DNA of 64,000 nucleotides from Planctomycetota bacterium (GTDB lineage Bacteria; Planctomycetota; Phycisphaerae; UBA1845; PWPN01). The stretch spans positions 62,001-126,000 of the forward strand of contig JAKPHF010000056.1 in the NCBI GenBank assembly GCA_029550525.1. Direction: 5' to 3'. Position numbers and translations under genes: made by a program. The notes under the pieces were generated by a model. The model was not told where the DNA came from and made no database searches. It saw nothing but the letters and a program-made list of their open reading frames with translations. Below, piece by piece: positions 52,095-61,309 of the stretch (positions are counted from its first letter, which is position 1; each line of letters starts with the position of its first letter).

Positions 52095-52532
52095 ATGACG
52101 CGAGATGCTTTCGACATGCCGTTGGAGGAAGAGAAAGCATGCTACCTGCGAGGAATCGCTTTCTTCAACGCATGGGAATTCTTCGAGGCCCACGAGACGT
52201 GGGAGGACGCTTGGAATGGGACGTCCGGGCGACGACGCGATTTCTACCAGGGGCTGATTCAGATGGCGGTGACGCTGGTGCACCTGCAGCGGGGAAACCG
52301 GCTCGGCGTCCAGAAGGTGTTCGCGCAGGCACTGGCGCGGTGGGCCGAGCTGCCCGACGTCTACATGGGCATCAACCGGCGGGATTTCGAGCGGCGCATG
52401 CGGGAGTTGCTCTGCGACGTGCTGAACGCGCCCCCCGGCTCGGCGGTGCGGTTCGACCCTTCGCGATTCTTCGCCATCCGGTTAGAGTACGACCCGTTCA
52501 GCCGGGCGAGCGACGAAGCCGGCGATTCGTAG
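52095..52532 (+). CDS. DUF309 domain protein
   Basis: A 145-residue cytosolic helical protein. The DUF309 signature is clear: AFFNAWEFFEAHETWEDAWN (about 22-41) and RDFYQGLIQMAVTLVHLQRG, followed by NRLGVQKVFAQALARWAEL. Members are small, ~150 residues, and of unknown function; some bind ligands through the conserved acidic pocket. The stop lies 28 nt before the phosphatase start on the same strand, so the two are probably co-transcribed. The ATG at 52095 lacks a strong Shine-Dalgarno. Confidence 0.88.
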   Translation: MTRDAFDMPLEEEKACYLRGIAFFNAWEFFEAHETWEDAWNGTSGRRRDFYQGLIQMAVTLVHLQRGNRLGVQKVFAQALARWAELPDVYMGINRRDFERRMRELLCDVLNAPPGSAVRFDPSRFFAIRLEYDPFSRASDEAGDS

Positions 52533-52560
52533 ACCCGCATGCCAAGCACTGGAGGGCAGG

Positions 52561-53172
52561 ATGACTCAGGAGCAGCGGACTCCACGCCGGCGTTGGATTC
52601 GGGCGGCCGTTGCCGTCTGCGTGCTGATCGCACTGGTGACGGTCGTCAAGGAGGGCCGACATTTCATCTTTCCGAAACGGTTCTTCGAAGTCGTGCCCGG
52701 GCGGATCTACCGGTCGGGATATCTCGAGCAGGGTCCGCTGCGCCGAGTGATCGACCAGCATGGGCTCAAGACGGTGCTCGCCCTGCTGAACGATGAGCCC
52801 GAGGATCCCGACCAGCAGCGGGAGAACCGAATCCTTGCGGAAAAGGGCGTGAAACTGATCCGAATCGGGATGCCGGGCAACGGTCTGGCCGATTTCGACC
52901 TGCTCGACCAGGCGGCGACGATGCTGGCCGATGCGTCCACGCATCCGGTGCTCGTGCACTGCTCGGCGGGCGTGAACCGGACGGGGGCCGTGGTGGCGGC
53001 CTGGCGCATGAAATACTGTGGATGGGATCCGGATCGCGCGATCGACGAGGCCCAGCGCTGTGGCTGGTCGCCGTGGAAGAACCCCGAGCTGCGCGACCAT
53101 CTGCGGGAGTATCACCGCACGCGCGTGGCTAGTTCACAGCCGGCCAGCGCGGCGTCGCGGCCGGCGGCCTGA
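52561..53172 (+). CDS. membrane-anchored dual-specificity phosphatase-like protein
   Basis: A 203-residue protein. One N-terminal helix (WIRAAVAVCVLIALVTVV) anchors it. The catalytic domain contains FFEVVPGRIYRSGYLEQGPL and, at about 137-146, VHCSAGVNRTG, the PTP/DSP active-site loop HCxxGxxRT with the Cys nucleophile and Arg. The general-acid Asp is probably in IGMPGNGLADFD. This fold resembles Tyr phosphatases of the SpeF/DUF442 kind widespread in bacteria. The active site would face the periplasm or cytosol depending on anchor orientation. Co-transcribed with DUF309. Confidence 0.9.
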   Translation: MTQEQRTPRRRWIRAAVAVCVLIALVTVVKEGRHFIFPKRFFEVVPGRIYRSGYLEQGPLRRVIDQHGLKTVLALLNDEPEDPDQQRENRILAEKGVKLIRIGMPGNGLADFDLLDQAATMLADASTHPVLVHCSAGVNRTGAVVAAWRMKYCGWDPDRAIDEAQRCGWSPWKNPELRDHLREYHRTRVASSQPASAASRPAA

Positions 53173-53220
53173 ATGCGGCACGATCGGTTTCCACAGGTAC
53201 GGCTCTGCCCGCGAATGATC

Positions 53221-53345
53221 TGACGCGGCGACACGGCGACGCGGTGACAGGGCCAGTTTGGCCGACCGTCTCCCACTCTGAGGCGGGCAAGATGCCCGCC
53301 CCCCCCTTAGACTCGGGGCAGGATGCCCTGCCTCAAGGCGGCGTC
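53221..53345. repeat. heptad array and GC palindromes
   Basis: GACGCGG CGACACG GCGACGC GGTGACA (53222-53249) followed by GGCGGGCAAGATGCCCGCC (53282-53300) and GGGGCAGGATGCCCTGCC (53316-53333). Confidence 0.65.
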
Positions 53346-53715
53346 AAAACAGGAATTCCATGCCGACCATGTATTGATCGCGCACCTGGGCGCAATATCG
53401 GACGGCAGCGCGACCGCAGAGTGTCGCCTCGGGCAGATGGATGGCAATCTCGACGTTCTGACCGGGCGCGATGTGCTCGTCGCTGCTTAGGCCCATGCCT
53501 GTCTCGCTGATGTTCAGGCAGGTGGCATGCGTCACCACGCTCCCGTCGCCGCCGTCCGGCCAGATCTCAACCGCACCCTTGAACGGCCAGCGCGGACTAC
53601 GCCGCCGCTCCGGGCCGTTGTGCTCGGGCAGCGGCATGGCCGCAGCTTGCTGTCGGGCCTTGATGATGGCCGCAATCCGGTGAGGCGTGAGCCTGACGAT
53701 CTCCTGCGTTCGCAT
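53344..53715 (-). CDS. PilZ-domain protein
   Basis: A 123-residue cytosolic protein with a PilZ c-di-GMP-binding domain. The RxxxR part of the site is ERRRSPRWPFKGAVEI and the second motif is CLNISETGMGLSS (D/NxSxxG), both intact, so binding of cyclic di-GMP is likely. The C-terminus VRYCAQVRDQYMVGMEF is the usual last strand. The N-terminal 35 residues are helical (VRLTPHRIAAIIKARQQAAA). No partner gene nearby identifies the output. Confidence 0.9.
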   Translation of the reverse strand: MRTQEIVRLTPHRIAAIIKARQQAAAMPLPEHNGPERRRSPRWPFKGAVEIWPDGGDGSVVTHATCLNISETGMGLSSDEHIAPGQNVEIAIHLPEATLCGRAAVRYCAQVRDQYMVGMEFLF

Positions 53716-53903
53716 TGACTATCCCCCTGAAAGCATGGCGATTTGCGGCGAGTTCCCCTGTTCGACTCCCCCGTGGATGCGCTTCCGTGCGGCGAGATAC
53801 TGTCACGTTCACTGTTGCCGCCGCGACCGAAGGCCCGGACGCTCACGGCTCATTGGCTCACCAGCAAGACACCCGTGCCGGACCTGCACGCGGCCGCCTG
53901 CCC

Positions 53904-54647
53904 TCAGTTCACGATCGGGGCGGCAGCATTGTTGCGGGACGGGCCGCTGCGGTCGGTGCGGCGGAACTTGATGTTGAGTCCCCCGTTGTTCTGCAACGTC
54001 AGCGTCCAGACGTCCCCTTTCATCATCGGCTCATAGACCGACTCACCTTGGGCAACTCGCACCCGATCACGGGCGGCCAGGTCCGGATTGCGAGCATATT
54101 CCCAGAACCGCGACCAGAGTTGCCGCTCAAACGGGCTCGGATCCGGGTTCACCCGGTAGACGTCGGGCACATCGTTTTCGGGATCGAGCCGAAAGCCTTC
54201 GGCGGGCGTCTGGTTTTCGCCGTAGATCCGCCGGAACAGGGCGAGGCTCTTGCCCCGCAGGCTGTCCCCGGCGGCAACGTCCTCCTGTTCGAACTTGATC
54301 ACCAGCGCGTCGAAGTGCACGATGCGATCGGGGATCACGAACCGCTTGCTCGGCAGCGGATGGCCCTGACGATCGATCTCGATGAATTCGATCGTGGTGG
54401 CGTCCCGCTCGACCACCTTACCATCGACGATCTGGCCCGCGAGCACCTGGTCGATGACGTGCACTTCGGCCACGCGGTCTTCGCCGGTAAGGCGTTGGAT
54501 GGCCCGCTGCAGCTCGAAGCGTTCGCGTTCGAGCCTCTCGTTAGCCTCACGCAACCGATCGGCCTCACCGGGCAGGAGCATCCAAACTGCACCGGCTCCG
54601 AAGCCGGTCACCATAACCAGCGTGGTCAACCACTGTGTGATCCGCAC
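53904..54647 (-). CDS. exported or anchored coiled-coil protein of unknown function
   Basis: A 247-residue protein. N-terminal helix TTLVMVTGFGAGAVWMLLPG, then a coiled coil (RLREANERLERERFELQRAI, about 30-55) and a mainly beta domain: VVERDATTIEFIEIDRQGHP, FVIPDRIVHFDALVIKFEQE, VWTLTLQNNGGLNIKFRR. I do not recognise the family. It is preceded by 385 bp with two small hairpins and is transcribed alone; a stalk-like envelope protein seems likely. Confidence 0.65.
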   Translation of the reverse strand: MRITQWLTTLVMVTGFGAGAVWMLLPGEADRLREANERLERERFELQRAIQRLTGEDRVAEVHVIDQVLAGQIVDGKVVERDATTIEFIEIDRQGHPLPSKRFVIPDRIVHFDALVIKFEQEDVAAGDSLRGKSLALFRRIYGENQTPAEGFRLDPENDVPDVYRVNPDPSPFERQLWSRFWEYARNPDLAARDRVRVAQGESVYEPMMKGDVWTLTLQNNGGLNIKFRRTDRSGPSRNNAAAPIVN

Positions 54648-55032
54648 GGCTCACCTGCGCGCAGTCCGGTGTGGCCTGGCTTCGGCGGGATGCGGGGCAT
54701 CGCCTCCTGCGATGCACCGGTTGTTTGCGGCCCTTGACAGGGCCGAACGCCCTCCGCCGCGCTGATCAGACCGCGACGGACTCTCATCCCCCGGCCAATG
54801 CCGATCCGGACACACTCTTTATACGATTGAGTTCGGCCATCCGGCGCAACCGCTTGCGACAAAACGGCGGCCTGCGACCGATAAGTTACGTCAATCCAGC
54901 CATTTGCGAAAGTGCGCGGCCTTTCGGGCCGCCGACGAATGCGACAGCCGAGCGGCCCCCACGGGCTCAGACGGGCAAGATGCCCGCCCCCCCAAGGCTG
55001 GTGGCGCAGGCGACACCACTGCCGCACGGGGC
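54648..55032. other. intergenic region with hairpins and a GC palindrome
   Basis: 385 bp. GCATCG-CCTCCTG-CGATGC (54697-54715), GGCCCT-TGAC-AGGGCC (54729-54744) and ACGGGCAAGATGCCCGCC (54970-54987), a member of the dispersed palindrome family. No gene. Confidence 0.5.
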
Positions 55033-56418
55033 TCACAGTCCACGAACCATGTAGGCCTGACAGCGCCCGCTCTCGTCGGAGTTGAAAAAGGCCATGGTGC
55101 CATCGGGCGAGAGGAACGGGTGCAAATGTGCCGACTTCTGACCGGAGCTGCGTGGCCGGGCGATGCAGGTCCAGTCGCCGAGCGGATCGCGACCGGGCTC
55201 GCCCAAACGGGCGAACATGATGCGACCCTCCGGTGTGAACGGCTCGGCGTCGGTGATGAACCGCTCGCCGGCGATGTCGGTGGCGAAGTGGTGGAAATGC
55301 GGGTCGGGGAAGGTGCGGCTCAGGTTGTTGCGCACGCCGCCGGGCGTGTTGAGGCCGATGTGCCCGCCGGCCGGGACGGGCAGGCTCTCGATGAGTTGGG
55401 CCTCGGCCGACTTTCTCACCTGCGTGCTGGTAATCGCCCAGCCCGTGCGTCCGCGCCAGCATTGGTGCCCTTGGCAATACTCGTTGCCGTCGCGGCCCCA
55501 GGGCAGGTCGCGGAAGTTCGTGCCGTCGTCGCGGATCACGTGTATGTCGGCCCCCAGCCAATTGGGCGCGCGGACTCGCTCGCCCTTCTCGTTGACGTAC
55601 TGCTCGTGATTCTCCTGGATGAGAATGTCGTGGCCGAGTTCCGGATCGAGCGAGCGGCAGTACTGCGGGTGCATGTTGGACCAGGTCGGGCCGTGGATGA
55701 TCAGCTCCACCGACGGACGCTCGAGGTCGAAGACGAGCAGCCCGAACGGCTCGGGCCGGACGCGTTTCGTCAGCAAGGCAGAGATGGCCAGCCTCTTGCC
55801 GTCGGACGAGATGGTGGCGAGCGGATAGAGCCGGCTGGGCCGGAAAGACGTGCCGGGCAAGTCATGATCGATGACCATGAGGGTCATTCGCTCGGTCCCG
55901 TCCAACCGAACCCGCTTGAGAATGGCGCGATTGCCGCGACGACGCGTCGTTTCATCGACGAAGTAGTACAAGTATTGACCGTCCGGCGAAACCGCCGGGC
56001 CGGTGGTGCCCAGCTCGTCGGTGAGCGGATGAAGCGAACAATTATCCTCGATGTCGCACAGGAGAAACTGGTGGTTGGGGTCGTTGCGATCGCTGCCATG
56101 AGGATGGCCGGACCGCTGGAGCACGAACTGGCGCGAGCCGGGCGTGAACACCGGCGCCTCCATGTAAATGTGCGAGCCCCCTACCTCGGGATCGGTGGTG
56201 AGTTGAATGAGTTCGAGGCGGTCGCGCACGGCCTCGTCGAGCAGGTCGGGGCGGCGAACGAACGAAGTAGCCTTCGAGCGGGCCGGCCGAGTGGCAGGCG
56301 CTGATTCCGCCATGGTGGCCTGACCGCTCAAGAAGCGAGACCCCGCTGCGGCCAGTACTCCCAGTTTTAATGCGTCGCGGCGAGTAACGTTTTTTCTGCG
56401 GATTGATGAATCGGGCAC
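55033..56418 (-). CDS. Tat-exported oligogalacturonate-lyase-like (PL22) beta-propeller
   Basis: About 461 residues. A GTG at 56418 with GGAGGG closely upstream is chosen; an ATG at 56439 is possible. The Tat signal is NVTRRDALKLGVLAAAG. The rest is a seven-bladed propeller like PL22: HIYMEAPVFTPGSRQFVLQR, GTTGPAVSPDGQYLYYFVDE, IQENHEQYVNEKGERVRAPN, and the diagnostic end HLHPFLSPDGTMAFFNSDES. PL22 cleaves unsaturated digalacturonate; the conserved His cluster (NMHPQYC, HFHHFATD) fits. Substrate by homology only. Confidence 0.78.
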   Translation of the reverse strand: MPDSSIRRKNVTRRDALKLGVLAAAGSRFLSGQATMAESAPATRPARSKATSFVRRPDLLDEAVRDRLELIQLTTDPEVGGSHIYMEAPVFTPGSRQFVLQRSGHPHGSDRNDPNHQFLLCDIEDNCSLHPLTDELGTTGPAVSPDGQYLYYFVDETTRRRGNRAILKRVRLDGTERMTLMVIDHDLPGTSFRPSRLYPLATISSDGKRLAISALLTKRVRPEPFGLLVFDLERPSVELIIHGPTWSNMHPQYCRSLDPELGHDILIQENHEQYVNEKGERVRAPNWLGADIHVIRDDGTNFRDLPWGRDGNEYCQGHQCWRGRTGWAITSTQVRKSAEAQLIESLPVPAGGHIGLNTPGGVRNNLSRTFPDPHFHHFATDIAGERFITDAEPFTPEGRIMFARLGEPGRDPLGDWTCIARPRSSGQKSAHLHPFLSPDGTMAFFNSDESGRCQAYMVRGL

Positions 56419-56574
56419 GGCTCCCTCCGGTATCAGCATGCGTCACGAGACGCTGATTGTAAAGGGAGCCGCCGCGAGTTCAAACCAGCCGGGCCCCGCC
56501 AACGGCATACACGGCGTCATCCCGAGGCAGACGTTCTCGCACCCCGTCGTGGCGGTCCGATGTGGCGCCGGCCT

Positions 56575-56865
56575 CTATTTCAAATGTTCGAGGAATTGCC
56601 GCCAAGGCGTGCCGGGCATGGTCTCGGTGATGACGTGGCCGTACGTCCGCACGATCATGGCCGCCTTCTCGACTTCGGCCGGATCGTCAGCTTCGATGAC
56701 ATCCACCACATCGAATCGGCCCATGGTCGCGTAGCTGGACTTCCATTGCACGCCCGGACATTCGGACTTGATCTTCTGCGACACGGTATCCGCGATTTTC
56801 TTCAGATCCGCGGGACTCTGGAGGGCTTCGGGCAGGAGCTTGCTGAGCATCACGTACGTGGCCAT
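56575..56865 (-). CDS. GYD-domain protein
   Basis: A 96-residue protein of the GYD/MTH538-like small alpha+beta family: MATYVMLSKLLPEALQSPAD (N-terminal strand and helix), WKSSYATMGRFDVVDVIEAD, where the usual LGxYD motif reads MGRFDVV, and the C-terminal VRTYGHVITETMPGTPWRQF. GGGAGG lies upstream of ATG 56865. Function of the family is unknown. Monocistronic. Confidence 0.85.
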   Translation of the reverse strand: MATYVMLSKLLPEALQSPADLKKIADTVSQKIKSECPGVQWKSSYATMGRFDVVDVIEADDPAEVEKAAMIVRTYGHVITETMPGTPWRQFLEHLK

Positions 56866-56983
56866 GACAAACCTCCCTCTGAAACGGGCTCTTCATGCCG
56901 ACGACTGTCTGGAGCATAGCGCCGGGCGGTCGCGACGTGGCATCAGGAGCCTGCCGAACAAGCGCCTTCCAGTCGCGCGCAGA

Positions 56984-57949
56984 TCACGGCTCGGCTTGAT
57001 CGGGGCGGGTCGCAGGCTGTTTGCCCAGGAGATGCACGTCGAAGAAATCAGCGATGATGGCCATGTCGGCGATCCAGTCCTTCCAGCCGTGCCCCTCTCC
57101 GGGCTTGACCACCAGTTTGTTCTCGACGCCGGCTTCTTCCAGTCGTTTGATGAAGACTTGCGACTGCTGGATGGGCACCAGCTTGTCCGCATCTCCGTGG
57201 ATGATGAGCGCGGGCGGATCGTCGGGCGTGACGTGCGTGATGGGAGAGATGTCGCGGGCGATGTCGAGCCTGGCCTGCGAATCTTCGATGCGAACGAAGC
57301 GGCCGGAAGCTGTGTCGAGCCGAACGAAATCGAACGGGGCCTTGAACGGCTTGAGCTCCGATTCGAGTGCTTTGAACACGTCGCGGCCGGTCTCGCCGTA
57401 ATTCAGGAAATCGGTCGGCGGAAAGTAGCAGCCGACGGCCTGCACGCGGCTGGACTGACGATCGACGGGATCTTTGGCGTTGGGATCGCCGGGCCGTCCA
57501 GCGGTGCCCATCATGAGCGAGAGATGCCCACCCGCCGAGCCGCCGGTGATGCCGATGCGGTCCGGCTGGATGCCGAAGTCCCCGGCGTTGTGACGAATGT
57601 ATCGGATGGACCGGTGCATGTCGTCGAGGATTTCGGGAATGGTGTACTTCGGCTGGCTGCCGTGCACGACGGCGAACACGGTGTAGCCGCGTGACAGGAA
57701 GGCATCGAAGACGGCGGGATTGATCATCTCATGGGCCGAGAACCAGCCGCCGCTCATGACCATGATCACGGCTGCCCCGTTGGCGTTCTGGGCCGGGGTG
57801 AACACGTCGAACGTGAGCGCAGTGCCAAATTTACGTCCGTAGACCACGTCCTGCGTTCGTCGGTATTCCGGCTGATCGGCGGCTCGCAGGCCGGCGGAGG
57901 CGGTGAGCAGGACAAGCGTGGCAAGCAGAGCACGTGAGCAACGATTCAT
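56984..57949 (-). CDS. secreted alpha/beta hydrolase, esterase-like
   Basis: A 321-residue exported hydrolase. Signal peptide: CSRALLATLVLLTASAGLRA. GITGGSAGGHLSLMMG contains the nucleophile Ser in GxSxG; the acid is in IIHGDADKLVPIQQ and the base His in GEGHGWKDW. MVMSGGWFSAHEMINP supplies the oxyanion region. Similar proteins are carboxylesterases or acetyl-xylan-type esterases. GAGGTG precedes ATG 57949, which is preferred over upstream open frame. Divergent from the next esterase gene; a joint role in deacetylation of glycans is inference. Confidence 0.88.
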   Translation of the reverse strand: MNRCSRALLATLVLLTASAGLRAADQPEYRRTQDVVYGRKFGTALTFDVFTPAQNANGAAVIMVMSGGWFSAHEMINPAVFDAFLSRGYTVFAVVHGSQPKYTIPEILDDMHRSIRYIRHNAGDFGIQPDRIGITGGSAGGHLSLMMGTAGRPGDPNAKDPVDRQSSRVQAVGCYFPPTDFLNYGETGRDVFKALESELKPFKAPFDFVRLDTASGRFVRIEDSQARLDIARDISPITHVTPDDPPALIIHGDADKLVPIQQSQVFIKRLEEAGVENKLVVKPGEGHGWKDWIADMAIIADFFDVHLLGKQPATRPDQAEP

Positions 57950-58095
57950 GCGACACCTCGGTGTTTCAGGGACATGCGGCACACTTGTTTCGGACCAACG
58001 CCGTGCATTATGACCGCACGATCCCGAAAATGCGATAGAGCGGCCGAGGTATATTCGCGGGATTTCCCGGGCAGCGATCAGCAGGTAGAATCCCC

Positions 58096-58175
58096 GCGGA
58101 GACGGGCGCCCCGCCCGCCTTTTTTCGACATCAGCAGGGAACCAAGCAGGCAAGATGCCCGCCCCCCCCGAAAAG
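58096..58175. repeat. dispersed GC palindromes (two copies)
   Basis: GACGGGCGCCCCGCCCGCC (58101-58119) and CAGGCAAGATGCCCGCC with a C run (58147-58169) in the gap between divergent hydrolase genes. Confidence 0.6.
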
Positions 58176-58186
58176 CGTGAACTGAC

Positions 58187-59269
58187 ATGAAGCATGGAGC
58201 GGTGTACGAAATCGCGTGGATTGTATTGGTCATATGCGGAGCGCTTTGGACCACGGCCGCAGCGAGGGCGGATTCCGGTCGCGTACCCTTTGCAGCCACG
58301 CAGCCCGCATCGATCCAGGAATGGGAGCAGCAACGGGTGGCACTACGGGCCCGGCTCTGGCGCCTGCTCGGCGATATGCCCGCTCGCTTCGTGCCGCAGG
58401 CCACCGTGTTGAACCGCGAGGAGCGGGACGGCTACACGCTGGAGCATTTCTCGTTCGACAATCATGCCGGCGACACGGTGTTCGGCTACCTGCTCATCCC
58501 CGACGGCGGCGGAAAGCGCCCGGCCATCCTGTACCATCACTGCCATACGAGCCACGAGCGGGTCGGCAAGGAAGAGATCATCCGACCGTCCGAGACACTG
58601 GGCGGTCAATTACCAGGCGAGGTTCTGGCGCGAGCCGGCTATGTGGTCATGTGCATCGACGCCTACACGTTCGGCGAGCGGCGACACGCCGGACCCGGCG
58701 GTGCGAAAGAGAACGGCAACCAGACCGAAGAGTCGTTCTTCAAGCTCTTCCTATGGGAAGGGACCTCGCTGTGGAGCATGATGGTCCGCGATGATCTGCT
58801 GGCCTTGGAATACTTGCTGACCCGGCCCGAAGTGGATACCCAGCGAGTAGGATCGGCCGGCTTCAGCATGGGGGCCACCCGCACATGGTGGGCGGCCGCT
58901 CTGGACGACCGCATTTGCGCGGCGGTGAGCGTCGGTTGTCTGACCCGCTATCAAGATCTGATCGCGGCAGGCGGGCTGCGCTTTCACAGCATCTACTTTT
59001 TCGTCCCCGGTATGCTGAAGGAAGGCATCGACATGGAAAGTGTGGTCGCGCTGGTGGCTCCCCGGCCCCACCTGACGCTCACGGGCGACCGGGATGATGG
59101 CTCGCCGGTCTCGGGCGTGCGAACCATCAACCGCTTCGCGCAACACGTGTACCGGCTCTACGGCTGCGAAGAGGACTTCCGCGGCATCGTATACCCGGAC
59201 ACCGGTCACGCCTTCACGCCGCAGATGTGGCATGAGATGCTCGCCTGGTTCGATAGCAAGCTCAAATGA
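58187..59269 (+). CDS. secreted dienelactone-hydrolase / acetyl-xylan-esterase-like protein
   Basis: A 360-residue exported alpha/beta hydrolase. Signal peptide: IAWIVLVICGALWTTAAARA. The catalytic region has VGSAGFSMGATRTWWAAALD (nucleophile Ser in GFSMG), LTLTGDRDDGSPVSGV (acid) and YPDTGHAFTPQMWHEML (His). YHHCHTSHERVGKEEIIRPS is the oxyanion-hole region. Similar to planctomycetal acetyl-xylan esterase-like proteins (DUF4886/CE7-type). Ends just before a heptad array. Confidence 0.85.
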   Translation: MKHGAVYEIAWIVLVICGALWTTAAARADSGRVPFAATQPASIQEWEQQRVALRARLWRLLGDMPARFVPQATVLNREERDGYTLEHFSFDNHAGDTVFGYLLIPDGGGKRPAILYHHCHTSHERVGKEEIIRPSETLGGQLPGEVLARAGYVVMCIDAYTFGERRHAGPGGAKENGNQTEESFFKLFLWEGTSLWSMMVRDDLLALEYLLTRPEVDTQRVGSAGFSMGATRTWWAAALDDRICAAVSVGCLTRYQDLIAAGGLRFHSIYFFVPGMLKEGIDMESVVALVAPRPHLTLTGDRDDGSPVSGVRTINRFAQHVYRLYGCEEDFRGIVYPDTGHAFTPQMWHEMLAWFDSKLK

Positions 59270-59410
59270 GCGATGAACTGTGAGCTATGAGCCTTGAGTC
59301 GGAAAGGCTGGCTGTCAGATACCAGCTCTGGGCGTGGGCCAAACACCCCGCCCAGAGCCGCTGACTGATGTTTGCTGCCTGATGGCTGATAGCTGATGGC
59401 TGACAGCTGC
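59266..59410. repeat. compound heptad array between convergent genes
   Basis: TGAGCGA TGAACTG TGAGCTA TGAGCCT TGAGTCG at the left; GCTGACT GATGTTT GCTGCCT GATGGCT GATAGCT GATGGCT GACAGCT at the right. It overlaps the esterase stop and ends 4 nt before the convergent gene's stop. Confidence 0.7.
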
Positions 59411-59413
59411 TTC

Positions 59414-60745
59414 TCACCAATTATCGTCGCAGCTCGGATCGGCGGGGATACCCGGACCACTGACACAGCCCGCCGTCACATCCGTCCCGGCGAAGTTGGC
59501 GAAGTCGTACTCGTCGATGTCGCCGTCACCGTCGGTGTCGAAGCACGCGCAAGAGAAGGGTATCTCAGGCACGACCGCTCCCACGGTCAGACAACGCTGG
59601 AACTTGGCGAAGTCGACCATGTCCACATCGCCGTCGCGGTCGCTGTCCACCATCGGATCGGCGCAGCACCGGCCTTCCGCGACGCCGCAGACTGTCCCGA
59701 GACCGGCAAATATCGCGCCTTCGATGGCGGTGCAGGCAGTCGGCGTCGCTTGCGAGCAGGTGTCGCCCATGCAGCAAGCTCCCAGATCCTCACAGACGCC
59801 GGGGAAGTGGGTGGCCACGCCGCCGGACAGCTCGATGTCATCAAAGCCGGCCGGGGAATCAGGATACTTCGGAAGGTTCGACTGGTCCCAACACTCGCCG
59901 CCTTCTTCATTGGGCACGCCGCCCATGGCGAGCGACGTGAACGGACCTATATATCTGCGGTCCAGAGTAACGGTCCGGGTGTTCCAACTTCCGTCACAGC
60001 CCGTGCCGTCCCATTTGTTATGGATGGTCACCTCGATCGTGGTGCTCTTGATAACCAACCGGACGAAATTGTACTTGGGGCAAGTTCGCAGTTCGTTGGC
60101 CGTGAAAAAGTGCCACCTGCGACCATCGTACACACTCAACCGCCAGTTTCGCTGTACGAACTCACCGGCATCATCGCACGGATCGGTATCGGCCATTGCG
60201 ATCTGGCCGACCGCGATCGCTCGATGCACCGTACCGTCACCGTCGAGTTTCAGGTGCGGATAGACATTGCCATCGGCACAGGTAACCTCTTCGGTGGGCG
60301 TGGGGGCCCGATCCGACCCGCAGGCGATCTCGATGTATGCGTTCTTGCGGTAGTGAAGCGAACTATTCGGCCCGAGATAGAGATAAAAATCGAGCGTCAG
60401 CGGGTTGGCGTCGGTACCATCCACACAGTTGGGGGCATCGCCCTGCACAACGCCGGCATTCAGGAGCTCGGCGGTGGTCAGGTAATGCCGATTGCGGAAG
60501 GTCACTCGCTTATTCGTCGTGCCATCTTTGTGGTCAACGACAGACAAGGGCGCGCTCCAGACATCGCTTGGGTTTGCAGAGAGTTTGCCGTCCCGGCAAC
60601 CGTCCGTCACCCAGACGCCGTCGCTGCTCAGCGACAGCCACATGCCGGAGTAGGAGTCGAACTTCTCTTGGAAGATCTGGCCGTTGGCCAACTGTGAGGA
60701 AACCACGACCGCCGCGGCCGCCAGTGCCCAGTCAATGCCTCTCAT
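59414..60745 (-). CDS. exported protein with laminin-G-like domain and dockerin-like repeats
   Basis: A 443-residue exported protein with signal peptide ending QLANGQ. A lectin/laminin-G-like beta domain (about 25-310) includes KFDSYSGMWLSLSSDGVWVT, HLKLDGDGTVHRAIAVGQIA, YNFVRLVIKSTTIEVTIHNK and GFDDIELSGG. A Cys-rich joint (LGACCMGDTCSQATPTACTA) precedes two calcium-binding dockerin-like loops: DSDRDGDVDMVDFAKFQRCL and DTDGDGDIDEYDFANFAGTD. The Cys-rich part plus two Ca loops is a recurrent planctomycetal C-terminal module. GGGAGG before ATG 60745. Function unknown; attachment or binding of glycans is inferred. Confidence 0.8.
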   Translation of the reverse strand: MRGIDWALAAAAVVVSSQLANGQIFQEKFDSYSGMWLSLSSDGVWVTDGCRDGKLSANPSDVWSAPLSVVDHKDGTTNKRVTFRNRHYLTTAELLNAGVVQGDAPNCVDGTDANPLTLDFYLYLGPNSSLHYRKNAYIEIACGSDRAPTPTEEVTCADGNVYPHLKLDGDGTVHRAIAVGQIAMADTDPCDDAGEFVQRNWRLSVYDGRRWHFFTANELRTCPKYNFVRLVIKSTTIEVTIHNKWDGTGCDGSWNTRTVTLDRRYIGPFTSLAMGGVPNEEGGECWDQSNLPKYPDSPAGFDDIELSGGVATHFPGVCEDLGACCMGDTCSQATPTACTAIEGAIFAGLGTVCGVAEGRCCADPMVDSDRDGDVDMVDFAKFQRCLTVGAVVPEIPFSCACFDTDGDGDIDEYDFANFAGTDVTAGCVSGPGIPADPSCDDNW

Positions 60746-61309
60746 TGCAATCCCTCCCGGTCAGATCTGCCGACCCAATAGGCTCGATCTTGACAACAAT
60801 GCCGCCTGTTTGTCGCGCGCATGCGCCGGCACGGAATACTATGTGCCAATTCGTTCGAGTTCCACGAACCTGCTGCGATTAACTTGCGTGATTTGCTCCA
60901 ATTACCCGGCAGTTCAACCGGTAAAGTGCTCCGGTCGGCCTGCACCTCGAATCTGAGAAAGTGTGGGAACGTGTTGTTCCTCTACACTAAAGTTAACAAG
61001 TTGAGGCCATACTTGTCAACAGGCAAAACCATCGGTCATGCAAGAATCAGCATTTTTTGGATGCCGGCGGCCCCTGGCGACAGTTGCCCGGAGAACCGGG
61101 CAGTGGCTTGCTCTCTCGTGAGGCCGCCGCACTCGTCCCGATAATCGGGAGGCTCTCCCTGCGACAGTGTCTCAGTTATGGGTGTCACTGTCGTCCGTTG
61201 TCGAGCGCGATAGGGCTTGCCGGATACGACATCTGCTCGGTGAGCGCACCGGATGGACACTCACCGAGCAGATGCCTGAGATTGACATTCTAGAACGTCT
61301 GACCGATGA
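60746..61309. other. intergenic region with strong inverted repeats
   Basis: 564 bp with no convincing gene; the two short open frames on the plus strand lack start signals. It carries inverted repeats at 61163-61193 (CGACAGTG...CACTGTCG), CCCGATAATCGGG (61139-61151) and the 15-bp repeat listed separately. Confidence 0.5.
61230..61274. repeat. 15-bp perfect inverted repeat
   Basis: CATCTGCTCGGTGAG and CTCACCGAGCAGATG flank a 15-nt loop, 36 nt after the stop of the PEP-CTERM gene on its strand. No U-run follows, so it may be a mRNA 3'-end structure rather than a simple terminator. Confidence 0.65.

Noticed and set aside
60821..61293. Plus-strand frames in the gap before the PEP-CTERM gene
   Set aside because: No ribosome binding sites, no recognisable motifs, and overlapping with strong inverted repeats.
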